60,179 nucleotides of DNA, from positions 1 through 60,179 of the forward strand of contig JAGAKG010000001.1 of the NCBI GenBank assembly GCA_017625755.1, given 5' to 3'. Source of the DNA: Clostridia bacterium. GTDB taxonomy: Bacteria; Bacillota; Clostridia; Oscillospirales; CAG-272. The first letter of the stretch is position 1; every line of letters begins with the position of its first letter. The notes under the pieces are model-generated. The model saw nothing but the letters and a program-made list of their open reading frames with translations, did no database searches and was not told where the DNA came from. The position numbers and the translations under genes were made by a program. Shown here piece after piece: positions 6,923 to 14,866 of this stretch.

Positions 6923-8335
6923 TTAAAATCCCATATTCTCAAAGAAGAACTCCGAGAAAAGGCTATCCGCGCCGATGTCAATAAATTCGGCTCTTTCGGT
7001 AATCTCGGTGAGCGAATTACCCTCGCAGGCATATTTTTGAGTTCCGAGTAGGCTTGCGTTATTTATCGGAACGAATTTATCCGCAAGCTCCTGCGGAAGC
7101 AGTCCGAGATACGCGGCGTTGGCGATATTCAGTTTCGCCGAAAATCCGCCCGCTACGAACATTGCTTCGATATCCTCAAAGGAGATACCCGCTCGCTTGA
7201 CAAGACACTGTATCGCAGACAAAACCGCCGATTTTGCGAGCTGAAATTCTCTCACATCGTCGGGGGTGAGTGAAACCGCGTCGGATATCGAAAATTCTCC
7301 GTTTTCCATATATCCGCTCTCGTCTATTTCTTCCCTTCTGCAAAGCTCGGAGATAAGGTCGATAAGCCCCGTGGCGCAAAGCCCCGTCGGAATACCGCCG
7401 CCTATGACCGAATAGCTTCCATCCGCCAGATATTCGTAAATTGCTCCCTCGGTAGCGCTCATTCCGCAGGAAATATTCGCGCCCTCAAAGCAAGGTCCTG
7501 CCGCCGCGGTGGCGCATATATATTTACCCTTGCCAAACAAAACTATCTCGGCGTTAGTTCCGAGGTCGACGAGAAGCGAATATCTGCCCTCGCTCGGCGC
7601 TCCGACAAATCCAAGTCCCGCCACTATATCCGCTCCCACAAAGGCTGCGATATTCGGCAGAGATATGACCTCAGAAACACCCTCAAGTCCGAGTGAGTCG
7701 CCCCTCTCGCATCTTGATTCAAGGAATTTCGGAGTATACGGAGCGACGCCGATAGAGGAGCAATCCTCCCCGAAAAGCAGGTGAAGCATCGTAGTGTTCC
7801 CCGCTGTATACATTTTATCAACGCTCTCCAATCCATAAGCTCCGAAAAGCTCGGATATCATATCATTGAGACTTTCAACGAGACAGCTCTGCAATTCGGC
7901 AACGCCGTTTTTGGAGCAGTAGTCTATTCTCGAAATCACATCCGCGCCAAATCTTCTTTGCGGATTTTTCGCGGTAAGTGTTTTTATCACACGGCTCTCG
8001 TCAAGCGATACAAGCGCGAGTGCGAGTGTCGTTGTTCCGATATCGAGGCAAAGGCAGATATTTTCGGTAAGCCTTCCGCTTTCCACCGCCCCCGTTACCG
8101 ACAGAATATTATCGTTATCGGGAAGAATGACCGTGGCGTCATTACGCGCGATATACTGACAGGAAAGCTCCTTTTTTCCGTCTACCGTAACCTCGCATTT
8201 TTTGCAGGCTCCGCGTCCTCCGCAGGGATGCTCGACATACAGCTCAGACTCTCCGAGCAGCTTACTCAACGGCGTATCGCCCTCAAATTCTATTTTTTTG
8301 ACAATTCCGTTTTGTACCACCGTAAGCGTCGGCAT
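6923..8335 (-). CDS. RACo-type reductive activator of corrinoid proteins
   Basis: A 470-residue protein. Residues 1-75 form a plant-type [2Fe-2S] ferredoxin domain with C38-x5-C44-x2-C47-x11-C59. The rest is the ASKHA/DUF4445 domain, with the phosphate motif DIGTTT at 98-103, a second VDLGTNAE motif near 255 and AGGFS near 405. RACo/RamA-type proteins use ATP and low-potential electrons to return oxidised Co(II) corrinoid proteins to Co(I). The gene is last in the operon, directly behind DUF2284 and the methyltransferases, which fits reactivation of the corrinoid protein encoded at its head. Start: GGAGG 6 bases before ATG 8335. Confidence 0.92.
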   Translation of the reverse strand: MPTLTVVQNGIVKKIEFEGDTPLSKLLGESELYVEHPCGGRGACKKCEVTVDGKKELSCQYIARNDATVILPDNDNILSVTGAVESGRLTENICLCLDIGTTTLALALVSLDESRVIKTLTAKNPQRRFGADVISRIDYCSKNGVAELQSCLVESLNDMISELFGAYGLESVDKMYTAGNTTMLHLLFGEDCSSIGVAPYTPKFLESRCERGDSLGLEGVSEVISLPNIAAFVGADIVAGLGFVGAPSEGRYSLLVDLGTNAEIVLFGKGKYICATAAAGPCFEGANISCGMSATEGAIYEYLADGSYSVIGGGIPTGLCATGLIDLISELCRREEIDESGYMENGEFSISDAVSLTPDDVREFQLAKSAVLSAIQCLVKRAGISFEDIEAMFVAGGFSAKLNIANAAYLGLLPQELADKFVPINNASLLGTQKYACEGNSLTEITERAEFIDIGADSLFSEFFFENMGF

Positions 8336-8336
8336 T

Positions 8337-8894
8337 TCAGTCCTCCAAAAACAAGATCAAGCCAAAATATGTTACCGTATTCTGTCCGTTAATATATTTG
8401 AGGCTTGTATTTTTTACAGTCTCATAGACATTTATTCCGTAAGCCTCGAGCGATGCCGTGGCTTCATTTGGAAACCTACAGGGCTCGCCGTCAATCTTCG
8501 AGCATTTTTTACAGACTCCGCATCCGCCGCAGCTAAGGTGCAGCGATTTTTGCGGAAGCTCGTCGGCAAGCGCCCTATAAAGCTCTCTGCCTATTTTTGA
8601 GTGCGCCTTCCTTGCCGCTGTCATTCCCTCTATGTCATAGCTATCCTCAAGAGGAGAGATAAGCTGATACAGAAGCGCGTGAGAATATCCGCGTACGCAC
8701 TCCATAAGCTCGTATATATCCCCGACATCGGGCGGACACATCCAGCATTTTCCGTAAACTCCGCAACGGTTTGCCTCGCAGGCTTCCCTGAACTCTGCCG
8801 ATGTGACTATACTGTCAACAGATATCACCTCGGCGCCCGATAAACCAAGCTCGAGCGCCGCAGATATCATTTTTTTATACTTCAGTTCTTCCAT
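8337..8894 (-). CDS. DUF2284 cysteine-rich metal-binding protein
   Basis: A 185-residue protein rich in cysteine: CEANRCGVYGKCWMCPPDVG near residues 38-57 and CGGCGVCKKCSKIDGEPCRFP near 121-141. This is the DUF2284 pattern, thought to bind iron-sulfur clusters. Such proteins are often encoded with corrinoid methyltransferases and reactivases, so an electron-transfer role to the RACo protein is a reasonable inference, not a known function. Its start overlaps the end of the MtaA-like gene by 13 bases and its stop lies next to the start of the RACo gene, which indicates translational coupling. Confidence 0.85.
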   Translation of the reverse strand: MEELKYKKMISAALELGLSGAEVISVDSIVTSAEFREACEANRCGVYGKCWMCPPDVGDIYELMECVRGYSHALLYQLISPLEDSYDIEGMTAARKAHSKIGRELYRALADELPQKSLHLSCGGCGVCKKCSKIDGEPCRFPNEATASLEAYGINVYETVKNTSLKYINGQNTVTYFGLILFLED

Positions 8895-9889
8895 TCCGAC
8901 ACCGCTTCAAAGAAAGCGTTGATATTCTCCCAGCTTGCGTGATGAGGAATATCACAGCCCGAGGAAATAACGAAGTTGGAATATTTTCCGCATCTGTCGA
9001 GCAGGTCAACAACCGCCGCTCTCATAGATTCGGGAGTTCCCTCCGCAAACTGCGACACGGGGTCGATATTACCCATACACAGAATATCAGACGGAGCCTT
9101 TGAAAGGATATCCGCCATATCTACCGCGTTTCCGAAATGGTACGCAGCAGCTCCCTGAGAGAATATTTCATCTGTCATACTAGCCACAGCGTTTCCGCAG
9201 TTGTGGTAGATAACGGCAAATTCAGAGTCCTGAACCGCATCGATTATCTGCTTTACATAAGGTACCGAAAACTCCTCTGCCATTGCGGGGCTCATAATTC
9301 CCGCAAGCGGCTCTGCCATCATTATACCGCTCGCACCCGCCGCCTTGAAGGCTTTTGCATACGCTATAAGATATTCGGTAGCCTTTGCGAGAACGGTATG
9401 AACCGTCTCGGGCTCGTCATAGCAGAGATACATTATCTCGGTGACATCCATAAGTCTGCCCGCAAGTGAATACGGACCTATCATACCCGCGAGAACAGGC
9501 TTATCCTTAATTCTCTCGGCAGCGAGTCTTATTCCCTCAACGCAAACAGACGCTCTGCCCGCCTCGAGGGTGGGAACGGTGAGTGCGTTTGCTTCGTCCT
9601 CGTCGGACACAAGCTGTCCTACAACAGCGGGGATCTCGTCGGGCGCGAAGCGAACATCCGCACCGAACGCCTCTGCCTCAACAGAGAGGTCCATAAGACT
9701 TATTGCCGCTATCGTATCTGTCTCTCGGGCAACCGTTTCTATTGCCCTTGCCTGAAGCTCCGAATCCTTCACAAGCTCCTCAACGCTGACACCAAGCTTC
9801 TGCGTTGCGGGAAATGAAAGTATCGGAAGTGCTTTCCTCTGCTCGGCTTTCGCCGCATCGGTAAGCAAATTAATTATATTTTGTTTCAT
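8882..9889 (-). CDS. MtaA/CmuA-type corrinoid methyltransferase (UroD superfamily)
   Basis: A 335-residue UroD-fold protein. It has the zinc site of MtaA-type methyltransferases: H229-x-C231 (in YHNCGN) and C312 (in SSGCDIP). In methanogens MtaA moves a methyl group from the corrinoid protein to the thiol of coenzyme M. Clostridia do not use coenzyme M, so here a different thiol or another acceptor is likely. It is one of three UroD-superfamily methyltransferases in the locus and the only one with the complete His-Cys-Cys zinc set, so it may be the shared second-half transferase (inference). Confidence 0.85.
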   Translation of the reverse strand: MKQNIINLLTDAAKAEQRKALPILSFPATQKLGVSVEELVKDSELQARAIETVARETDTIAAISLMDLSVEAEAFGADVRFAPDEIPAVVGQLVSDEDEANALTVPTLEAGRASVCVEGIRLAAERIKDKPVLAGMIGPYSLAGRLMDVTEIMYLCYDEPETVHTVLAKATEYLIAYAKAFKAAGASGIMMAEPLAGIMSPAMAEEFSVPYVKQIIDAVQDSEFAVIYHNCGNAVASMTDEIFSQGAAAYHFGNAVDMADILSKAPSDILCMGNIDPVSQFAEGTPESMRAAVVDLLDRCGKYSNFVISSGCDIPHHASWENINAFFEAVSEWKN

Positions 9890-9904
9890 ATCCTTTAATC
9901 CTTT

Positions 9905-10951
9905 TTATGAAAAATAGAACGCGTATTTCTCCATCGCATCCATAATTACTTTTACATTTTCAAGCGGTACGCCGGGATAAAGTCCGTATGTCATACACAG
10001 ACCGCCCTGGGGAGTCGCTATCTTGGAAACCTCCTCCAAAATCAGCGCATCTATCTGCTCGGGCGTTCCTTTCGGAGTAATGTGCTGACGGTCAATATCA
10101 AGGTCAACACAGACCTTACCCCTGAAGCGCTCCGCTATCCAATCAATTCCGTTCACAAGATCCTGAAGATTTATTACCTCAACACCGCTATCAACAATAT
10201 CGTCGACCAATGATCTGATATCTCCGTCGGAATGCATATGTATCGGTATTCCTGCATCACGCGCGGGCTTCATAAGCCTTTCGTATGAAGGCTTTATGTA
10301 TTTTCTGAAAAGCTCCGGCGGTATCATAGGACCTACCTGCATACCGAGATCCTCGGGATATGCCATAGTAGCGCAGCCGCTATCCACAAAATGATGCACT
10401 ATATTGAGATTGAAATCCTCAAGCTGCGCTATAAGCTCATCGAGAAGCGGCTCCTCGTCAACCATATCCAGAATAAGATTTTCATATCCGCGAAGGTCAC
10501 ACAGCTGAAGGAAGGTATGACCGTGACGCAAAAAACCGTCAAAGCTCTCTCCTCTCGCCTTTTTCTTAGCCCACTCTGCCTTGCGCGCGCTCCAATCGAC
10601 CTCGTAAAGACCGTCGGTGGTATTGGGATTTGGCATCTTCCATGTAGTCTCAAAAGCACTCCAATCCTCAAGCGGGTGATAATTTACCGTTCCCGTAATT
10701 CCGTCGTCAGAGGTGACCCAGGTACAGCCCATAACATCTGTATAGGGCTTATCCTTTATGGCAACAAGCTTATATTCGGGCATCCAGTCTGCGCTCGGAC
10801 GCACAAAATCGGGAAAGAGAAGCTTATGCTCCTCCATCAGATCCCAAAGTGCCTCCTTGGGATAATGATGCCAGCAAGAGTGATTTATGCTGAATCTCAT
10901 TGGAATATAATCAGGCTTTTCAAATCTTATTGCACGCGTGAGGTTATTCAT
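9905..10951 (-). CDS. UroD-superfamily methyltransferase, probably substrate-specific
   Basis: A 348-residue UroD-fold protein with the expected DxMGCTW, SGCATMAYPEDLG and IPIHMHSDGD elements. At the position of the H-x-C zinc motif it has HSDGD (240-244), so an Asp replaces the Cys. Proteins of this type in Clostridia are corrinoid-dependent methyltransferases acting on O- or N-methyl compounds; the true substrate is unknown here. GGAG lies 8 bases before ATG 10951. It sits directly downstream of the corrinoid protein (33 bases) and upstream of the MtaA-like gene, within one operon. Confidence 0.8.
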   Translation of the reverse strand: MNNLTRAIRFEKPDYIPMRFSINHSCWHHYPKEALWDLMEEHKLLFPDFVRPSADWMPEYKLVAIKDKPYTDVMGCTWVTSDDGITGTVNYHPLEDWSAFETTWKMPNPNTTDGLYEVDWSARKAEWAKKKARGESFDGFLRHGHTFLQLCDLRGYENLILDMVDEEPLLDELIAQLEDFNLNIVHHFVDSGCATMAYPEDLGMQVGPMIPPELFRKYIKPSYERLMKPARDAGIPIHMHSDGDIRSLVDDIVDSGVEVINLQDLVNGIDWIAERFRGKVCVDLDIDRQHITPKGTPEQIDALILEEVSKIATPQGGLCMTYGLYPGVPLENVKVIMDAMEKYAFYFS

Positions 10952-10984
10952 TTTTTAATCTCCAATCCGTGTTAAAAAATCAAA

Positions 10985-11620
10985 TCAAGCCTTGCAAAAT
11001 GCAACTGCCGCGTCTGCCGCGCTTGCCGCGTCAACAGTATAGCAGTCTGCTCCTATCTCACGGCAGAATTCCTCGTTTACAGGCGCGCCGCCAATCATTA
11101 TCTTAACCTTATCGCGGATACCTGCCTTCTCTGCTTCCTTAACAACATCTGCCATAACGCCCATAGTGGTCGTAAGCAGAGCCGAGCAACAGATTACCTG
11201 ACATTCCTGCTCTATCGCTGTCTTTACAAAGGTCTCGGCAGAAACATCGGTTCCGAGGTCAACAACCTCAAGTCCCTTACCCTCAAGCATCATTTTTACA
11301 AGGTTCTTTCCGATATCGTGAAGGTCGCCCTGAACGGTACCGATACAAACCCTACCAGTTGCCTTTACTCCGCTTGCGGCAAGGTGGGGCTTGAGTATCT
11401 GCGCACCCATATTCATAGCACGCGCGGCAACAAGCACCTCGGGGACATATATCTCGTTGTTCTTGAACTTCTCGCCGATAATATTCATACCGTGCATAAG
11501 TCCGTCGTTAAGGATCAGCTCTGCGGAAACGCCCTCGTCGAGAGCCTGCTGAACAAGCTCCTTAACTATTTTAGCTTTACCCTTCTGCAGATTTTCGGAA
11601 ATTTCATTCAAAATACTCAT
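10985..11620 (-). CDS. Corrinoid protein (MtaC/MttC-like), internal start
   Basis: 211 residues when read from ATG 11620. Residues 1-85 are the four-helix B12-binding cap (pattern EKFKNNEIYVPEVL, AARAMNMG), and 88-211 are the Rossmann-type cobalamin domain. D99-L-H101-D-I-G carries the lower-axial cobalt ligand His101, followed by a CSALLTTTM segment and IGGAPV. It shuttles the methyl group between methyltransferases. AAAAGGAG ends 8 bases before ATG 11620, and MSILNEI is the usual N-terminus of this family, so a free protein is very probably made. The frame is nevertheless open upstream into an AraC regulator, with no stop between them (next entry). Confidence 0.92.
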   Translation of the reverse strand: MSILNEISENLQKGKAKIVKELVQQALDEGVSAELILNDGLMHGMNIIGEKFKNNEIYVPEVLVAARAMNMGAQILKPHLAASGVKATGRVCIGTVQGDLHDIGKNLVKMMLEGKGLEVVDLGTDVSAETFVKTAIEQECQVICCSALLTTTMGVMADVVKEAEKAGIRDKVKIMIGGAPVNEEFCREIGADCYTVDAASAADAAVAFCKA

Positions 11621-12547
11621 GTGTGTGTCTCCTTTTTTCTTTTCTTTATTTTTTTGTATTCTATATTGATTAGGCGTCACGCCTTTATAGACGAAAAACG
11701 ATTGATAAAACGAAGGGATATCCTTCTTTCCGCACTGTCTTGCTATCTCCTCAACGGTGAGGTCGGTCTCCTTCAAGAGAGCACACGCGTGGGACAGGCG
11801 CGTCCGTCGCAGATATTCGGCAAATGTTTCCCCCGTACACTCCTTGAATAGGCGGCTCAGATGAGAGGCACTGATATACAGAGAGCTTGCGATAGTATTG
11901 AGCGTCAGCTCGCTATCTCCAATCCGCTCATTTACCTGCCTCATAACCTCTGAAACGACGCTCCATTTTTTAGGCAGTGCCGTCGGAAGATTTTTGATAG
12001 CTCTGCCCACATAGCGTCCGATAGTAATCAGCATCATCGAGAGATTTGCTCTTACCGCTTCCCTCCACTCGCTTTTTTGCTCCTCTGTTTCCAGCGCTAT
12101 CGCATTACAGAATTGGTTTATCTCGTTTTGGATACTTGCGGTAAGCACCGCGTATGTCATAAGCGAGTTATCAGAGAAAACGCCGTAGCAAAAACGGGGA
12201 TCATCGGGGTCTGAAAATGCCCCGTCGAACCAATCGTGGGCATCAAACCACAGGCGTCTGACGGTGAGAACATCTCCTATCTCCGAGGTAAAAAATCCGT
12301 GAGGAGAATCCGGGCGAATAACAAAGATGTCGCCCTCCTTACAAGGAATAGCATTGTCGAGGATCCTGAGTATACCGCTACCCGACACCACGAGCCCTAT
12401 TTCAATAATATCGTTAGTATGTAAGCCACGGAAAGGACTGTCACCGTCGTATACCCTTTTAAACACCGCAGTCTCCTGTGAGATGCGCGGATATTTTTCG
12501 GTATCGTCGGCAGCTATTCTCAATGGCTTTGTATCATTGACAGTCAT
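10985..12547 (-). CDS. AraC-family regulator fused in frame to the corrinoid protein
   Basis: One 520-codon frame. Residues 1-309 are a complete AraC-family regulator: a cupin-like sensor (GDIFVIRPDSPHGF near 73-86) and a double helix-turn-helix domain (about 205-300, LTLNTIASSLYISASHLSRLF and LTVEEIARQCG). Residues 310-520 are the corrinoid protein above. The junction reads ...NQYRIQKNKEKKKGDTHM. It runs through a stretch of seven A residues, and one extra A would put a TAA two codons on, ending the regulator normally. So this is a true fusion, a slippage-dependent one, or a sequencing indel. Start ATG 12547 has AAGGAG 6 bases upstream. The regulator probably controls its own operon, which runs to 6923. 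Confidence 0.75.
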   Translation of the reverse strand: MTVNDTKPLRIAADDTEKYPRISQETAVFKRVYDGDSPFRGLHTNDIIEIGLVVSGSGILRILDNAIPCKEGDIFVIRPDSPHGFFTSEIGDVLTVRRLWFDAHDWFDGAFSDPDDPRFCYGVFSDNSLMTYAVLTASIQNEINQFCNAIALETEEQKSEWREAVRANLSMMLITIGRYVGRAIKNLPTALPKKWSVVSEVMRQVNERIGDSELTLNTIASSLYISASHLSRLFKECTGETFAEYLRRTRLSHACALLKETDLTVEEIARQCGKKDIPSFYQSFFVYKGVTPNQYRIQKNKEKKKGDTHMSILNEISENLQKGKAKIVKELVQQALDEGVSAELILNDGLMHGMNIIGEKFKNNEIYVPEVLVAARAMNMGAQILKPHLAASGVKATGRVCIGTVQGDLHDIGKNLVKMMLEGKGLEVVDLGTDVSAETFVKTAIEQECQVICCSALLTTTMGVMADVVKEAEKAGIRDKVKIMIGGAPVNEEFCREIGADCYTVDAASAADAAVAFCKA

Positions 12548-12614
12548 AGCGTCTCCTTAATGCGTTTTGAGAAGCTCTCGGCTCACATGGGCAAACCTCG
12601 AACCATACATATCC

Positions 12615-12643
12615 ATTATAGCAGACTTTTATCAATTCGTAAA
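12615..12643 (-). promoter_or_regulatory. Promoter of the corrinoid operon
   Basis: TTTACG (12643-12638), 17-base spacer, TATAAT (12620-12615) on the minus strand, upstream of the AraC start at 12547. No cobalamin riboswitch or B12 box is visible in the 150-base leader. Confidence 0.65.
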
Positions 12644-12698
12644 TATGGAAATCGTGCTTTTCAATATATTTTTTTGCAACAAAACCATATTTCAGCGC

Positions 12699-13760
12699 TT
12701 AGTTGAAGCTTCCAAGTCGCTTTGCTTCCTCTATTATAGCCTTCATAGTCTCAAGGCTTACATTGTTGGGGATAGTATGGTCAGATGCGAAGATATATCC
12801 TCCGCCCTCCTTCAGGTAAGGAAGCTTCTCTCTGACCTCGGCTACCGCCGCCTCGGTATCGCTCCAGAGCTGAGCGTTCATTCCACCGTGAAGAACTATC
12901 TTGTCTCCGTATTTTTGCTTGACAGCATAGGCATCGAGTCCCGACTTTACCTCAAGGGGATTGAGGGCGTCTATTCCCGTGTCTACGATATCGGGCAACA
13001 GCCTCGTAATATCTCCGCAGGAATGCAGACGGGCTACCGCGCCGTGGTCGTGCGCCCACTGTACCGCACGGGTGTGATAGGGCTTAAGCACCTCTCTATA
13101 AGTTTCGGGCGAGAAAAATGCCGTTCCCTTGTATCCCATATCGTCGGGCCAATATACCTCGTCAAAATGGTATCCCGCGTCCCATACTCTCTGGAAGAGA
13201 GACTCGCAGCTCCTGAGGTATGTGTCAAAAATATCCTGCGCAAGCTCGGGCTCATCAAGCAGAGTGACAAGCATAGTATCGGTTCCTGTCATACGGGAAT
13301 GAGCAACATCGAAGCCAAACCAGAAGTAAGCAGATATCCATCTGCCCTCTGTGCGCCATTTTTCATAGTTTTCAGCAAGACGCTTCCACGGTATTCTGTC
13401 GTCGTCAAGAGTCATTCTCGCCTTTGCGTCCGCCCAGGCTTCGGCATCGGTCACCTTGAAATCAAGCACCTCTGCGGTAGCGTCCATCTCCTTGAGTCGC
13501 TTCTCGGTAGCTCCCCACGGCGTTGTGGAAATAATGTATTTATCTGTCTCCTCAATAATTTTTGAGGGATATCGCGGAGTGATATCTATCCATATCAGCT
13601 CGTGCTTATCTACTCCGAAATAGTCTCTCCAGTCCATTCCCTTGGGCATTCCCTCTCGCTCCCAACGCTTTATCGTTCCCGCCCACGGTTTATCTATTAT
13701 CGGTACGCGGTCGGTCTCCTTTCGCTCGTATGTGCGCTTAAGTCTCTCGTAAGATGTCAT
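12699..13760 (-). CDS. UroD-superfamily corrinoid methyltransferase
   Basis: A 353-residue UroD-fold protein. RLHSCGD near residue 230 supplies the H-x-C half of the zinc site. FASDHTIPNNVS near the C-terminus takes the place where MtaA has its second Cys. It resembles clostridial corrinoid-dependent methyltransferases with unknown methyl donor. The start is ATG 13760 with GGAGG 8 bases upstream; a longer TTG frame to 13781 lies inside the ribosome binding site. It is upstream of the AraC-corrinoid gene on the same strand but separated by its own leader, and diverges from a second AraC gene, which may control it. Confidence 0.8.
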   Translation of the reverse strand: MTSYERLKRTYERKETDRVPIIDKPWAGTIKRWEREGMPKGMDWRDYFGVDKHELIWIDITPRYPSKIIEETDKYIISTTPWGATEKRLKEMDATAEVLDFKVTDAEAWADAKARMTLDDDRIPWKRLAENYEKWRTEGRWISAYFWFGFDVAHSRMTGTDTMLVTLLDEPELAQDIFDTYLRSCESLFQRVWDAGYHFDEVYWPDDMGYKGTAFFSPETYREVLKPYHTRAVQWAHDHGAVARLHSCGDITRLLPDIVDTGIDALNPLEVKSGLDAYAVKQKYGDKIVLHGGMNAQLWSDTEAAVAEVREKLPYLKEGGGYIFASDHTIPNNVSLETMKAIIEEAKRLGSFN

Positions 13761-13948
13761 TTTCAGTTCCTCCAATATCAATATTTTTATATTGTTGATT
13801 TTTCAAAAAAGAAGAAAATTTCTTCTCTCCTATTGAAATATCACGCAAAATATGTTACTATAAATCTGTAATAAAGTAAATCACTAAAAGACATATGGTT
13901 TATTTTTGAAAATATAATGTTTATTTTTTGATATTTTGAGGTGATGTT

Positions 13949-14791
13949 ATGTATAGTGTAAACGGCGCGTTTGGCGAGGTTCGTCTCGCTCATAAGGTCT
14001 CAAACAAAGAAAAGCCGTCATATTTCCGAGTCAGCAGCGTGGGTTGGCACAAATGCAACGAGCTTTACGGAATCACAAGACCTGATGGAGACCAATGTCA
14101 TCTTATTATCGCCACAGTAGGCGGCTGTGGCTGGATGTCTGTGAACGGAAAGGAATATAATCTTCCGAAAGGAAGCATCGCTCTTATTCCAAGAAACACC
14201 AAACACGCATATAAAACCCCCGAGGGTGGACTTTGGGAGTTTTATTGGATTCACCCCGACGGTCCCCTCTCCGAGCTTTTTCTCGACACCGTAGCTGAAA
14301 AAGGTATCTTTTATTCAACAAAGGCAAACGATTACTCAAATCTTATGGAAAAGCTTTTATCGCTTTCTCTCAACGATTCGGACGACAATGAAATTGACAT
14401 ATCAAACACCGTGAGCGAGATCCTTCACCTTGTCGCTAAAAATCTTATCTCGCCGCACTCACCGCATTCGCTTTCCGATGCCGCTGTAAAATATATAAAG
14501 GAGCATTACGGAGAGAAAATATCGGTCAAAGAGATTGCAGACTCACTTTTTGTTTCGGAAAATCATCTGATAAGGGTGTTCAAAAAGGATATGGGCATCA
14601 CTCCCCACAAGTATCTGAACAACTATCGCATACTGACAAGCGCCTATTTTCTTAAATCAAGCAATCTCTCGGTAGAGGAAATAGCCGATATGGTAGGCTT
14701 TTCGTCCTCAAGTCTCTTTATAACCTCATTTAAGCGTATATACGGCTGTACGCCAAAGGAATACCGCAAAAAAGAGTCACAAAACACTTAA
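13949..14791 (+). CDS. AraC-family transcriptional regulator
   Basis: A 280-residue regulator. An N-terminal cupin domain (about 35-110, with LPKGSIALIPRNTKHAY) is followed by two helix-turn-helix units at about 185-275 (ISVKEIADSLFVSENHLIRVF and LSVEEIADMVGFSSSSLFITSF). GAGGTGA lies about 5 bases before the ATG. It is divergent from the UroD-type methyltransferase at 13760, the usual arrangement for an AraC protein and its target. A TATAAT at 13913-13918 has no good -35 box, which would fit an activator-dependent promoter. Confidence 0.88.
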   Translation: MYSVNGAFGEVRLAHKVSNKEKPSYFRVSSVGWHKCNELYGITRPDGDQCHLIIATVGGCGWMSVNGKEYNLPKGSIALIPRNTKHAYKTPEGGLWEFYWIHPDGPLSELFLDTVAEKGIFYSTKANDYSNLMEKLLSLSLNDSDDNEIDISNTVSEILHLVAKNLISPHSPHSLSDAAVKYIKEHYGEKISVKEIADSLFVSENHLIRVFKKDMGITPHKYLNNYRILTSAYFLKSSNLSVEEIADMVGFSSSSLFITSFKRIYGCTPKEYRKKESQNT

Positions 14792-14805
14792 AGAGAGCAA
14801 ATTTA

Positions 14806-14834
14806 TTGACATTTTGGAAAATATGATATATAAT
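14806..14834 (+). promoter_or_regulatory. Sigma-A promoter of the 574-residue lipoprotein gene
   Basis: TTGACA (14806-14811), 17 bases, TATAAT (14829-14834): a perfect consensus. AGGAGGT follows before ATG 14867. Confidence 0.88.
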
Positions 14835-14866
14835 GTAAGTACAGCTATTTCTTAGGAGGTATTATT

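Noticed and set aside
12548..12700. Cobalamin riboswitch before the corrinoid operon
   Set aside because: The leader is short and shows no B12 box or multi-stem core.
12567..13565. A 332-codon + strand frame opposite the UroD-type methyltransferase
   Set aside because: The antisense product shows no recognisable domain, while the minus-strand protein has the full methyltransferase pattern.
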